64,000 nt of DNA from JACDBE01 sp963714055 (GCA_963714055.1 OY970227.1:3190182-3254181); one strand, 5' to 3'. Positions 27,571 to 36,024 are shown, counted from the stretch's first letter. Notes: a model not told the origin generated them from the letters alone. Translations and numbers: made by a program.

Positions 27571-28307
27571 AGATGCACGGGCTGGGCAACGACTTCGTTG
27601 TCGTCGAAGGCTCCCGCCAGGTCGCCCCCGAGGAGGTGCAGGCCTGGTGCGACCGGCGCCACGGCATCGGCGCCGACGGGGTCCTCGAGGTGACCGCCCA
27701 GGGGGACGGCAGGGTCGGGATGCGCTACTGGAACGCCGACGGTGCCGCCGCCGAGATGTGCGGCAACGGGCTGCGGTGCGTCGCCCGGCTCGCCTGGATG
27801 CGGGGAATGGTGCCCACGCCGGAGTTCGTCGTGGAGACCGCCGTCGGTGACCGTCCGGTGTCGGTGCGTCCAGATGGGACGGTGCGGGCGCTGCTCGGCG
27901 CCGTCTCGACCGAGGGCAACGCCACCGAGGTCCTCGGGGCGCTGATCCACCCGGTGAGCATGGACAACCCCCATGCCGTCCTCTGGGTGGACGACCCGGC
28001 GCACGCCCCGGTGGCCACGCTGGGTCCCCAACTCGAAGCCGACGCCCCGGACGGGGTCAACGTCGAGTTCGCCACCGTGCTCTCCCCGGACCGGATCAGG
28101 CTGCGGGTGTGGGAGCGCGGGGTGGGGGAGACGCTCGCCTGCGGCACCGGCGCCGCCGCCACCGCCTACCTGGCGCACTTCCAGGGGGTCACCGGTCCCC
28201 GGGTCACCGTCGAGCTTCCCGGTGGCGAGCTGGTCGTCGACCTCGACGGCAACCAGGCCTGGATCGAGGGACCGGCCGAGGTGGTGTTCGAGGGCTCGCT
28301 CGCCTGA
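27558..28307 (+). CDS. dapF: Diaminopimelate epimerase
   Basis: Interconverts LL- and meso-diaminopimelate for lysine and peptidoglycan. 249 residues; the two catalytic cysteines are in MCGNGLRC and ACGTGAAA. HGLGNDFVVVE marks the N-terminus; GTG start overlapping miaA. The miaB-miaA-dapF-lexA order is conserved in actinobacteria, though hflX is missing here. Confidence 0.95.
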   Translation: MDFVKMHGLGNDFVVVEGSRQVAPEEVQAWCDRRHGIGADGVLEVTAQGDGRVGMRYWNADGAAAEMCGNGLRCVARLAWMRGMVPTPEFVVETAVGDRPVSVRPDGTVRALLGAVSTEGNATEVLGALIHPVSMDNPHAVLWVDDPAHAPVATLGPQLEADAPDGVNVEFATVLSPDRIRLRVWERGVGETLACGTGAAATAYLAHFQGVTGPRVTVELPGGELVVDLDGNQAWIEGPAEVVFEGSLA

Positions 28308-28334
28308 GGGTTACGGCGGGCGTGCGGTCGGGGC

Positions 28335-28967
28335 CTACTCGACCCGGCGCAGCACGGCGACCACCACGCCGAGGATGTCGACGCCCCCGGAGAACACCAT
28401 CGGCGGGAAGTCCGGGTTCTCCGACCGGAGCACCACCCGCCCGTCGATGCGCTGCAACCGCTTCACCGTCGCCTCCTCGCCGTCGACGAGGGCCGCCACC
28501 ACCTGGCCGTCACGGGCGTGGTTCTGGCGGCGGACCACGACGTAGTCTCGGTCGTTGATGCCGATGTCGATCATCGAGTCGCCCCGCACCTGGAGCATGA
28601 AGGCCGGGTCGTCGCCCACCAGGTCGGTGGGCAGCGGGTAGATCTCCTCGATGTCCTCCTCGGCGAGGATGGGGGAGCCGGCGGCGATGCGTCCCACCAG
28701 GGGAACGTCCCGAACCGGCGCCCGGGTCAACCCGGCTTCGGGCTCGGCCATCCCGAGCACCTCGATCGCTCGGGGCTTCGACGGGTCGCGGCGCAGGTAT
28801 CCCTCGCGCACCAGGGTGGAGAGGTGGCTGTGCACCGTCGACGGCGAGCTCAGCCCGACGGCGTCCCCGATCTCGCGGACCGACGGCGGGTAGCCGCGGG
28901 CGCGCACCGTGGTGTCGATCAGGTCGAGGATCTGCTGCTGCCGGTCGGTCAACGTGCCGTGAACCAT
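28335..28967 (-). CDS. lexA: SOS repressor LexA
   Basis: 210 residues. N-terminal winged helix (LTDRQQQILDLIDTTVRARG, SSPSTVHSHLSTL); self-cleavage site A96-G97 in RIAAGSP; catalytic dyad S131 in VRGDSM and K169 in EATVKRL. Three LexA-box-like sites lie between its ATG and the divergent LysM gene, so it is autoregulated. Confidence 0.96.
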   Translation of the reverse strand: MVHGTLTDRQQQILDLIDTTVRARGYPPSVREIGDAVGLSSPSTVHSHLSTLVREGYLRRDPSKPRAIEVLGMAEPEAGLTRAPVRDVPLVGRIAAGSPILAEEDIEEIYPLPTDLVGDDPAFMLQVRGDSMIDIGINDRDYVVVRRQNHARDGQVVAALVDGEEATVKRLQRIDGRVVLRSENPDFPPMVFSGGVDILGVVVAVLRRVE

Positions 28968-29022
28968 GCGCCCTGCCCCTTTCGCTCGCTGGGTGCAGGG
29001 TAGCGGGATTCCGCCGCGGCAC

Positions 29023-29092
29023 CAAACATATGTTCGCCTTGACGAACGAACAGATGTTCGATATGGTGCCTACGTCGACGAACGTGTGTTCG
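29023..29092. promoter_or_regulatory. Cluster of three LexA boxes between lexA and the LysM gene
   Basis: Two perfect boxes, CGAACAGATGTTCG (29047-29060) and CGAACGTGTGTTCG (29079-29092), and one with a single mismatch, CAAACATATGTTCG (29023-29036). Box starts are 24 and 32 bp apart. They can control both divergent genes. Confidence 0.88.
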
Positions 29093-29131
29093 GGGCGGCT
29101 GCCAGATCCGAATCCCAGCAGATTCCGAATC

Positions 29132-29153
29132 TGTCACACCCTCCCGATACGTT
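29132..29153 (+). promoter_or_regulatory. LexA-independent damage-type promoter of the LysM gene
   Basis: TGTCACAC-N8-TACGTT, same layout as at recA; the shared stretch extends 5' (CCGAATCTGTCA in both). About 100 nt before the LysM GTG. Confidence 0.6.
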
Positions 29154-29255
29154 CCTAGACGGAGAGCGATCTCCTGACAACCGATACACGCCAGGCGTCC
29201 CCGACCCCTCCACGCAACGGGACGCATCGACGAAGCAACGAGAGGAGCGCCGCCG

Positions 29256-29543
29256 GTGTCGATACAGCCCACCGTCATCAGGACGATGGTCATCATCTCC
29301 ACGGTCGTGCTGGCGGTGCTCCTCTTGGCTTCGTCCGTCCGGGCGGTGAGCCCGCCCGACGCCCCGCCGAGCGACGCGGTCGAGTACACGGTGGCCGCCG
29401 GCGACACGCTGTGGGCGATCGCCGGTCGCCTGACCGGGCCCGGTGAGGACCGGCGCCCCGTGGTCAGCGAGATCCAGCGGGTCAACGGCCTCGAGGGAAG
29501 CCTCATCCACCCCGGCCAGACCCTCCTGGTCCCAACCGACTGA
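29256..29543 (+). CDS. LysM protein, SOS-linked, possible division inhibitor
   Basis: 95 residues: one N-terminal TM/signal anchor (VIRTMVIISTVVLAVLLLAS) and one C-terminal LysM peptidoglycan-binding domain (YTVAAGDTLWAIAGRL, HPGQTLLVPTD). GTG start after AGAGGAG (29241-29247). Position and control match the SOS-induced LysM proteins next to lexA (YneA in Bacillus, Rv2719c in Mycobacterium), which act at the division site or wall. I infer a similar role. Confidence 0.85.
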   Translation: MSIQPTVIRTMVIISTVVLAVLLLASSVRAVSPPDAPPSDAVEYTVAAGDTLWAIAGRLTGPGEDRRPVVSEIQRVNGLEGSLIHPGQTLLVPTD

Positions 29544-29770
29544 CCCGGGAGTTCCCCTCCCCAGGATGGGGAGTTTCCGCCCCGGATGGCGGCGAAGAGG
29601 GAAGCGACCTGAGGTTCGGGCATATCGCACTCGATAGGTGATTCGCCGAAGTCCGCTGGCGGCCGGCGACCCGGACGCGCCGAGCGATGGGCCGACGCAC
29701 GCCGACAGAAGCCCTCATCTCTCTGACGTACGGCCAGTAACTCGAGGCTCACCGGATGCCTCACCGCGGT

Positions 29771-29776
29771 TACCCT
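29771..29776 (+). promoter_or_regulatory. nrdR -10 element, leaderless-type
   Basis: TACCCT ends 8 nt before the nrdR ATG. Confidence 0.4.
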
Positions 29777-29783
29777 CAGCGGG

Positions 29784-30263
29784 ATGCGATGCCCCTTCTG
29801 CCCGGCGAGCGACACCCGGGTGGTCGACAGCAGGTCCGCCGACGGCGGTGCCTCGGTGAGGCGGCGGAGGCTGTGCACCGAGTGCGAGCGCCGCTTCACC
29901 ACGTACGAGCGGGCCTCGATCGTTCCCCTGGTGCGCAAGCGGGACGGCCGGCTGGAGCCGTACGACGGGGAGAAGCTGCGACGCGGCGTGGTGCGCGCCG
30001 TCGCCGACCGGCCGATACCGGCGAAGTCGGTGGACCGTCTGGTCGAGGAGATCGAGAAGGGCGTCGCCCGCGATGTGGTCTCCGCCGACGAGATCGGCCA
30101 CGCCGTGCTCGCCGGATTGCGCGAGCTCGACGAGGTCGCCTACCTCAGGTTCGCCTCGGTATACAAGGAGTTCGCCGGGGCCGAGGACTTCGAGCGGGAG
30201 ATGGCCGAGCTGGAGGAGTCCCCGGACGCCGATCGCGGCGTCAGGAACCCTCGAGGCTGGTGA
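29784..30263 (+). CDS. nrdR: Ribonucleotide reductase regulator NrdR
   Basis: 159 residues; zinc ribbon C3/C6/C31/C34 (MRCPFC, LCTECERRF) and an ATP-cone domain (PLVRKRDGRLEPYDGEKL). Represses nrd genes according to ATP/dATP. Overlaps the convergent gene by 23 nt. Confidence 0.95.
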   Translation: MRCPFCPASDTRVVDSRSADGGASVRRRRLCTECERRFTTYERASIVPLVRKRDGRLEPYDGEKLRRGVVRAVADRPIPAKSVDRLVEEIEKGVARDVVSADEIGHAVLAGLRELDEVAYLRFASVYKEFAGAEDFEREMAELEESPDADRGVRNPRGW

Positions 30264-31281
30264 GGCTCTGGTCGATGCTGGTGGCCAGCTCCACGATCTC
30301 CGAGTCGACCTCGGTGCGGACCCGGGCGAGGGCGCTCACCAGCAGGGCGTCGAGCTCGGCGCTGATCGCCTCCCACTCGGCGACCAAGGTCTCGGCCAGT
30401 CTCCGCCGGCCCAACCGCATCGCCTCGGCGTACTCGACCTGCCAGTCGGTGAACCGGGTCATCGCCTCGCGCACCGCCGCTTTGTGCTCGGCGTAGGCGG
30501 CGTCCTCGGGCAGTTCGTCGAGAGCGGTGGCGCTGTCGCCGGCCACCGTGGCCAGCTCCTCGGTGAGCGCGTTGACGTCGGTCCGGCTCGGCCGCGTCGG
30601 CAGCTCGTCGATGGCGAAGAGCCGCTCGGCCGCCGCCCGGTAGTCGAGCAGGTCCTCCAACCTCCGGGCCACCGCCTCCGCCGCCGTCCCCTGCACCGAC
30701 AGCGTGTCGCGATGCGGGGTCAGACGGGTGAACGGCTCGGCCGGCGCCAACGGGTAGGGGCGAGGGATCGGCGTGGTGGCCAGCACCAGGGCGTCGCCGG
30801 CGTGGGTGCGCACCTGGGTGATCACAGCGGAGCTCTCGCCCTGTTCGGCCGCCTCGGTGCTCGGGTCGGTCAGTGTGGCGAGGACCTGCTGGGCAGGGGC
30901 GAGATCTTCGTACAGCGCGGCGTACGCCAGCTGGTAGCTGGTGGCCACCTCGGAGGCGCGTGCGGTCGACGTCCCCGGCAGCCAGAGCAACGCCCCGGCG
31001 ACGAGGGCGACGATCACCAGGGCCGCCGCCACCATCGGCCACCGGAAGTTCCGCCTGCGCTGCACCGTCTTGCTCAGCGCCTCCGGCGACCACGAGGAGA
31101 GGTCCTCCTGTCCCGTGTCGGCGGCCCACAGCTCACGCACCAGCTCGGAGGTCGACTCGGCGTCCAGGGCCACGTCGCCGAGCTCGGTGGCGGCGGTGTC
31201 GACCCCGGCGGCCTTGAGGAACCAGCGCCCGTCGTTGCCGGGCATCCGGGATGTCGTCGTCACGGAGTGCTTGTCGGCCAT
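30241..31281 (-). CDS. Single-pass membrane protein, unknown function
   Basis: 346 residues. Cytoplasmic N-terminal 75 residues, one TM helix at about 79-100 (MVAAALVIVALVAGALLWL), then a mostly helical, charged extracytoplasmic part (LEDLLDYRAAAERLFAIDEL) that may form coiled coils. I do not recognise a family. ATG at 31281 with AAGGAG 12 nt upstream; an upstream extension of the frame to 31686 is antisense to dut and is rejected. Confidence 0.65.
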   Translation of the reverse strand: MADKHSVTTTSRMPGNDGRWFLKAAGVDTAATELGDVALDAESTSELVRELWAADTGQEDLSSWSPEALSKTVQRRRNFRWPMVAAALVIVALVAGALLWLPGTSTARASEVATSYQLAYAALYEDLAPAQQVLATLTDPSTEAAEQGESSAVITQVRTHAGDALVLATTPIPRPYPLAPAEPFTRLTPHRDTLSVQGTAAEAVARRLEDLLDYRAAAERLFAIDELPTRPSRTDVNALTEELATVAGDSATALDELPEDAAYAEHKAAVREAMTRFTDWQVEYAEAMRLGRRRLAETLVAEWEAISAELDALLVSALARVRTEVDSEIVELATSIDQSLTSLEGS

Positions 31282-31377
31282 TGCTCGGGTCGGTCTCCTT
31301 CGGCCGGCGCCGCGGCCGGGGCGTGGTGGTGACTCGTCTTGCCGCCTCCGCCGTGCCTGGCGAGAATCGGCGACGAG

Positions 31378-31869
31378 ATGAAGATACCGCTCCTCAGGCT
31401 CGACCCGGCGCTTCCCGTGCCCGGGCCGGCCCACCCGGGCGACGCCGGGGTCGACCTCTACGCCAGGGTGACGACGAGCCTGGAGCCGGGGGAGCGGGGG
31501 CTGGTCCCGACCGGTGTCGCCGTCGCCATCCCGGAAGGCCACGTCGGGCTGGTGTCGCCGCGTAGCGGCCTCGCCATCCGCAACGGCGTCTCCATCGTCA
31601 ACACCCCGGGAGTGGTCGATTCGGGCTACCGGGGCGAGCTGCAGGTGATCGCGGTGAACCTGGGCGACGAGCCGGTGACCTTCCACAGGGGCGACCGCAT
31701 CGCCCAGCTGGTGGTCGTCCCGTTCGTGACCCCGGTGTTCGAGGCGGTGGCCGAGCTGCCCGGCTCGGCCCGGGGCGCCGACGGCTTCGGCTCCACCGGT
31801 GGGTTCGGCCCGACCGGTGTGGATCAGCCCGGACCGGAGCCGACCGATTCCGGCGAAGGGCTAACATGA
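31378..31869 (+). CDS. dut: dUTP diphosphatase
   Basis: 163 residues; motifs GDAGVDLYA, SPRSGLAIRNG, NTPGVVDSGYRGEL and the C-terminal GFGSTGGFG loop. Removes dUTP and supplies dUMP. Starts about 97 nt from the divergent membrane protein gene. Confidence 0.94.
   Translation: MKIPLLRLDPALPVPGPAHPGDAGVDLYARVTTSLEPGERGLVPTGVAVAIPEGHVGLVSPRSGLAIRNGVSIVNTPGVVDSGYRGELQVIAVNLGDEPVTFHRGDRIAQLVVVPFVTPVFEAVAELPGSARGADGFGSTGGFGPTGVDQPGPEPTDSGEGLT
31862..31867 (+). promoter_or_regulatory. tRNA-Gly -10 element
   Basis: TAACAT ends 12 nt before the tRNA 5' end; overlaps the dut stop. Confidence 0.4.
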
Positions 31870-31879
31870 GGTGGGTCAG

Positions 31880-31952
31880 GCGGACGTAGCTCAGCTGGTA
31901 GAGCGCAACCTTGCCAAGGTTGAGGTCGCCGGTTCGAACCCGGTCGTCCGCT
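31880..31952 (+). tRNA. tRNA-Gly(GCC)
   Basis: Full cloverleaf: acceptor GCGGACG/CGTCCGC, anticodon stem CAACC/GGTTG, loop TTGCCAA with GCC at 31913-31915, T-loop TTCGAAC. CCA is not encoded. Confidence 0.96.
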
Positions 31953-31957
31953 CCCCG

Positions 31958-31981
31958 GTGGGCGGTCTGGAGACCGCCCAC
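31958..31981 (+). terminator. Hairpin after tRNA-Gly
   Basis: Perfect 11-bp inverted repeat (GTGGGCGGTCT and complement) with a 2-nt centre, no T tract. Terminator or processing hairpin between tRNA genes. Confidence 0.55.
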
Positions 31982-32026
31982 TTCTGCGATGGGACCGGGC
32001 ATGGCGCCGGTCACCGTGGCAGCTCC

Positions 32027-32097
32027 GGCGACGTGGCCGAGTGGTTAGGCAAGGGTCTGCAAAACCCTCTACCCGGGTTCGATTCCCGGCGTCGCCT
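32027..32097 (+). tRNA. tRNA-Cys(GCA)
   Basis: Acceptor GGCGACG/CGTCGCC, anticodon loop CTGCAAA with GCA at 32059-32061, T-loop TTCGATT; 71 nt as usual for tRNA-Cys. Confidence 0.96.
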
Positions 32098-32153
32098 CGG
32101 ACAACCGGCGGCCCAGAGCGCATCTCACCGTCGTAGTATCCGCCACCCACACC

Positions 32154-32225
32154 GGGCGCTTAGCTCAGCGGAAGAGCGCTGCCCCGACACGGCAGAGGTC
32201 GCTGGTTCGATCCCAGCAGCGCCCA
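32154..32225 (+). tRNA. tRNA-Val(GAC), with C at position 33
   Basis: Acceptor GGGCGCT/AGCGCCC, anticodon stem CTGCC/GGCAG, loop CCGACAC with GAC at 32186-32188. The nearly invariant U33 is C. The Val(CAC) gene at 39112 has TT in the same loop positions. Confidence 0.92.
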
Positions 32226-32252
32226 CGACCCCATCGTTCCAGGCCCCACCCT

Positions 32253-32411
32253 TCACCAAACGGGGTATCGACCGTCCGTACCTTTGTGGAGCCGCTCGAG
32301 GGCGTAGGCCACCACCTCGTCGACGGTCATCCGCTTTCCGTCCTCCCATGCCGAGTTGAACGCCTCCTCGGGCCGGTCGCCGCGATCGGAAGTTCGGCCC
32401 GGGACGCCCAA
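32253..32411 (-). pseudogene. Short remnant, possible regulator C-terminus
   Basis: A 52-codon frame from TTG reading SAWEDGKRMTVDEVVAYALE and ending LHKGTDGRYPVW. It resembles the C-terminal tail of LuxR-type multi-domain regulators, but nothing precedes it. Fills most of the tRNA to acyl-CoA synthetase gap. Confidence 0.3.
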
Positions 32412-32423
32412 CTGTCAGGGCAC

Positions 32424-32429
32424 TAGCCT
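32424..32429 (+). promoter_or_regulatory. Acyl-CoA synthetase -10 element
   Basis: TAGCCT 28 nt before the GTG at 32458, leaving room for GAGGAG at 32448-32453. Confidence 0.35.
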
Positions 32430-32457
32430 TGAGGGTCACTTGACCCCGAGGAGATCC

Positions 32458-34230
32458 GTGCCCTACGAGACGATCGCCCACAAGATCCTGAAGAACGGCG
32501 ACCGCATCGGCCACCTGCCCGCCTACCACGCGAAGACCGGGACCGCCTGGGTGCCGACCACGTGGAAGACCTACGCCGAGCAGGTTCGGGCGGCGGCCAA
32601 GTCGCTCATCGCCCTCGGCGTCGCGCCGGGGGACGCGGTGACCATCCTCAGCTTCAACCGGCCCGAGTGGACGATCACCGACGTGGCGGCGATGGCGGCC
32701 GGTGCGGTGCCCGCCGGCATCTACACCACCAACTCCCCGACCGAGTGCCGCTACATCATCGGCCACAGCGAGGCGCCGATCGTGGTGGTGGAGAACCAGT
32801 CCCAGCTCGACAAGATCCTCCAGGTCAGGGGCGATCTCCCCGACCTGCGCCACATCGTGGTCATCGACGGCGAGGCCCCGGACGACCCGATGGTGATGAC
32901 CTGGGACGAGTTCATGGCCGCCGGCGCCGAGGTCGACGATGCCGCTCTCGAGGAGCGGATGAGCGCCCTCGAGGGCGAAGGGCTGGCCACCCTCATCTAC
33001 ACGTCGGGGACCACCGGCCCTCCGAAGGGCGTGATGCTGTCCCACGACAACCTGGCGTGGACCCCGGCCCAGGTGATGGCCCCGCTGGGGATCTCGGTGG
33101 ACGACCGGGTGCTGTCCTACCTCCCGATGTCGCACATCGCCGAGCAGCTGTTCACCATCCACGCCCCCGCCGTCGCCGGCTTCCCGGTGTACTACGCCGA
33201 GTCGATCGAGAAGCTCGCCGACAACCTCAAGGAGGTCGAGCCCACGGTGTTCTTCGCCGTGCCCCGTGTCTGGGAGCGGTTCCACGCCGGGGTCGACCAC
33301 GAGCTGTCCCAGGCCACCGGGGCGAAGGCCAAGGTGCTCGCCTGGGCGCGCGGCATCGGCACCAAGGTGACCGACCTGCGCAACCGGGGCGAGGAGCCCG
33401 GTGGCCTGCTCGGCCTCCAGTACAAGCTGGCCGACCGGCTGGTGTTCTCCAAGGCGGCCCACGCCCTCGGGTTGGGCAAGGCCCGCATCCTCATCAGCAG
33501 CGCCGCCCCGCTCGCCCCCGAGATCAAGGCGTACTTCGCCACCCTCGACCTCAACATCCTCGAGGTCTACGGGCAGTCCGAGGACACCGGGCCCACCACC
33601 ATCAACCTCCCCGGCCGCAACCGGGTCGACAGCGTCGGCCCCGCCTTCCCCAACGTGGCGGTGAAGATCGCCGAGGACGGGGAGATCCTGGTGAAGGGCC
33701 GCAACGTGTTCCTCGGCTACTACAAGGAGCCGGAGGCCACCGCCGAGACGATGAGGGACGGCTGGCTGTACTCGGGCGACCTCGGCGAGTTCGACGCCGA
33801 CGGGTTCCTCCACATCACCGGGCGCAAGAAGGACATCATCATCACCGCCGGCGGCAAGAACGTCGCCCCCAAGCCGCTCGAGTCCGGCCTCAAGTTGCAC
33901 TCGTTGATCAGCGAGGCGGTGGTGATCGGCGACCGGCGCAAGTTCCTGTCGGTGGTGGTGACCATCGACGAGGAGGTGGCCACGGTGTTCCTGGCGGAGC
34001 GGGGCATCGACGGCCCGGCGCACACCTCGGCCGAGGTCGCCGCCGAGGTACAGGCCGCCATCGACGAGCTCAACAAGGACTTCGCCCGGGTGGAGCAGCT
34101 CAAGAAGTTCGCCATCCTGCCCCGCCAGCTGTCGATCGAGGGGGGCGAGCTCACCCCGACGCTCAAGGTGAAGCGCAACAAGGTCAACGAGCACTTCGCC
34201 GAGGAGATCGAGGCGATGTACATCGACTGA
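32458..34230 (+). CDS. Long-chain acyl-CoA synthetase (AMP-forming)
   Basis: 590 residues, ANL superfamily. P-loop LIYTSGTTGPPKGVMLSH, adenine motif LEVYGQSEDTGPTTIN, and the hinge DADGFLHITGRKKDIIITAGGK is split here as GFLHITGRKKDIIITAG. Activates fatty acids to acyl-CoA; most like FadD15-type enzymes. GTG start after GAGGAG. Stands alone between the tRNA cluster and nfuA. Confidence 0.92.
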   Translation: MPYETIAHKILKNGDRIGHLPAYHAKTGTAWVPTTWKTYAEQVRAAAKSLIALGVAPGDAVTILSFNRPEWTITDVAAMAAGAVPAGIYTTNSPTECRYIIGHSEAPIVVVENQSQLDKILQVRGDLPDLRHIVVIDGEAPDDPMVMTWDEFMAAGAEVDDAALEERMSALEGEGLATLIYTSGTTGPPKGVMLSHDNLAWTPAQVMAPLGISVDDRVLSYLPMSHIAEQLFTIHAPAVAGFPVYYAESIEKLADNLKEVEPTVFFAVPRVWERFHAGVDHELSQATGAKAKVLAWARGIGTKVTDLRNRGEEPGGLLGLQYKLADRLVFSKAAHALGLGKARILISSAAPLAPEIKAYFATLDLNILEVYGQSEDTGPTTINLPGRNRVDSVGPAFPNVAVKIAEDGEILVKGRNVFLGYYKEPEATAETMRDGWLYSGDLGEFDADGFLHITGRKKDIIITAGGKNVAPKPLESGLKLHSLISEAVVIGDRRKFLSVVVTIDEEVATVFLAERGIDGPAHTSAEVAAEVQAAIDELNKDFARVEQLKKFAILPRQLSIEGGELTPTLKVKRNKVNEHFAEEIEAMYID

Positions 34231-34252
34231 CGGGCATGGCGCTCCCCGTCGG

Positions 34253-34258
34253 TACCAT
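34253..34258 (+). promoter_or_regulatory. nfuA -10 element, leaderless-type
   Basis: GGTACCAT ends 9 nt before the ATG at 34267. Confidence 0.45.
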
Positions 34259-34266
34259 GGAGGCCG

Positions 34267-34911
34267 ATGACGTCCTCCACCACTGACACCACCCAACTCG
34301 ACGCCGTCCTCGAGATCACCGAGGAGGCGCTCGGCCAGATCGTCGCCCTGCGCGACGAGGAGAACATCGAGGGCCTGTCGCTGGGGATCCGCATCTCCGG
34401 GGTCACCCCCAACGGGTTCACCTACGAGACCGCCTTCGTCCGGCCCGAGGACGTGCTCGCCACCGACCACGTCGAGGAGCACGGCGGGCTGCGGGTCGCC
34501 ATCTCCCCGGACTCGGTCGACGACCTGCGGGGGAGCGTGCTCGACGTCTCCTCCGACCCCAATGCCCCGGGCCTGGTGTTGCGCAACCCCAACCAGCCGT
34601 CCCCGGTGGGTGGCGGGGCGCCCGAGATCCCCGACATCGAGCTGTCCGGCACCGTCGAGGAGCGGGTGGCGCAGCTGCTCGACCAGGCGATCAACCCGGC
34701 CATCGCCGCCCACGGCGGGTACGCCCGGCTGGTGTCGGTCGAGGACGACACCGCCTTCCTCCAGCTCGGCGGCGGCTGCCAGGGTTGCGGGATGGCGGCG
34801 ATGACCCTGCGCCATGGCATCGAGACCGCCATCAAGCAGAACGTCCCCGAGATCACCGAGATCGTCGACGTAACCGACCACGCCTCGGGCGAGAACCCCT
34901 TCTACGAATAG
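34267..34911 (+). CDS. NfuA-like Fe-S carrier protein
   Basis: 214 residues: an N-terminal degenerate A-type (HesB-like) domain that lacks the Fe-S cysteines, then a NifU-type domain with the cluster-binding C171 and C174 in GGCQGCGMAAMTL. The same layout as NfuA, which delivers 4Fe-4S clusters, for example to radical-SAM enzymes such as RimO and MiaB. Confidence 0.88.
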   Translation: MTSSTTDTTQLDAVLEITEEALGQIVALRDEENIEGLSLGIRISGVTPNGFTYETAFVRPEDVLATDHVEEHGGLRVAISPDSVDDLRGSVLDVSSDPNAPGLVLRNPNQPSPVGGGAPEIPDIELSGTVEERVAQLLDQAINPAIAAHGGYARLVSVEDDTAFLQLGGGCQGCGMAAMTLRHGIETAIKQNVPEITEIVDVTDHASGENPFYE

Positions 34912-34989
34912 CCCGGTCCCTCCGATCCCGGTCTCCCTCTCCGGCCGGTTTCTGCCTCGGCTCTGGTTCCCCGCCCATGGCGTGCGTTC

Positions 34990-35050
34990 CCCTCCCACGG
35001 GGTCTTGTTTCCCCTCCCACGAAGTGGGAGGGGTGCCGCCGTCAGGCGGC
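34990..35050. terminator. Hairpin cluster between convergent genes
   Basis: A perfect 10-bp stem CCCCTCCCAC/GTGGGAGGGG (35011-35033, loop GAA) preceded by a spare half-site at 34990, followed by GCCGCC-GTCA-GGCGGC (35035-35050). Likely bidirectional terminator. Confidence 0.6.
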
Positions 35051-35162
35051 GGGGAGGGTTGCTGGTCGAGTCCGCAATCGTGCCGACCCGATCCGCGCTC
35101 GGCGATCCCACACCCCGGCGTGCGAACGCACCGTCGCCGTCCACCACCGGTGAGCCCGCAGC

Positions 35163-35523
35163 TCAGCTCCAGCCGATCTCGTCGCAGCCGGTCGTCGTCG
35201 ATCCCGAGGTGGTGGCCCAGCTCGTGGAGCACGGTGCGCCGGATCTCGTCGCGCAGCTCGTCGTCGGGCAGCCCCAGCGCCAGGTGAGAGCGGCGGAAGA
35301 TGGTGATCGTGTCCGGCATGGCGGCGTAGTAGTCGTTGCCCCGATCGAGCAGCGACACGCCCTCGTACAGACCGAACAGGCCCTGCCCCTCCGGGTCTTG
35401 CTGGCGGGTCGGGTGCTCGGCGACCACCACGGCGAGGTTGTCGATCCGGTCGAGCACCCACTCGGGCAGCGAGTCGAGCACCTCGTCCACCACCCGCTCG
35501 AACTCGGCCATGGTCATGGTCAC
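35163..35523 (-). CDS. Small zinc metallopeptidase-like protein (DUF1025/zincin), one frameshift
   Basis: About 120 residues; MTMAEFERVVDEVLDSLPEW at the N-terminus and the zinc motif HELGHHLGIDDDRL near the end. Read straight, the frame runs on antisense for 1,132 codons. Removing one base at 35184 gives DEIGWS and a stop right after the zinc motif, which is where the family ends. I take that as the true gene. Confidence 0.8.
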
Positions 35524-35633
35524 CGGCGGAGGTTACGTCGGCGGTGGATCGGGGCGGGCTCGGGTCCTTGCATCGGCTGGCCCGGCACCCGTACCATCGC
35601 CTCGATGACCCCCCGAGCCCGAGGTGGACGCCC

Positions 35634-36024
35634 ATGATCCGGTGGCTGATTTCGATCGCACTTCACCTGGCCGCCAACGCCCTTGCCCTGTTCGTCGCCG
35701 ACCTGGTGCTCGACGACCTGAGCATCGAAGCCTCGGCGTTCATCACTGGCGGTGCTGCTCTTCACCCTGGTCGAGGTGCTCGTCCAGCCCATGCTCACCC
35801 AGGCGGCGCTGAAGGGTGCCTCGGCGCTCCGGGGCAGCGTTGCCCTCATTGCCACCTTCATCGGACTGGTGGTGACCGCCCTCATCAATGATGGGTTCAA
35901 CATCGACGGGCTGTGGACCTGGATCGGGGCGACGGTGATCGTCTGGGCGGGCGGGCTGATCGCCGCCATGATCCTCCCCCTGATCTTCGTCAAGGAGAGG
36001 GTGGGGGACGAGAGGGCTGCCTGA
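35634..36024 (+). CDS. Small membrane protein, phage-holin-like family, one frameshift
   Basis: About 130 residues with four hydrophobic segments (IRWLISIALHLAANALALFV, VLLFTLVEVLVQPMLTQAAL, SVALIATFIGLVVTALIN, IVWAGGLIAAMILPLIF). The frame changes at about 35751 by one extra base in GGCGG. ATG at 35634 after GAGGTGG. Resembles the four-TM phage holin / DUF family of actinobacteria; function unknown. Confidence 0.65.

Noticed and set aside
32125..35100. Minus-strand frame of over 1,000 codons continuing from the metallopeptidase
   Set aside because: It is antisense to the acyl-CoA synthetase and NfuA genes and arises from one extra base at 35184.
35605..35637. Ten-codon ORF (MTPRARGGRP) before the holin-like gene, 8 nt after a TACCAT
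   Set aside because: Could be a leaderless upstream ORF, but there is no codon pattern or structure to support a role.
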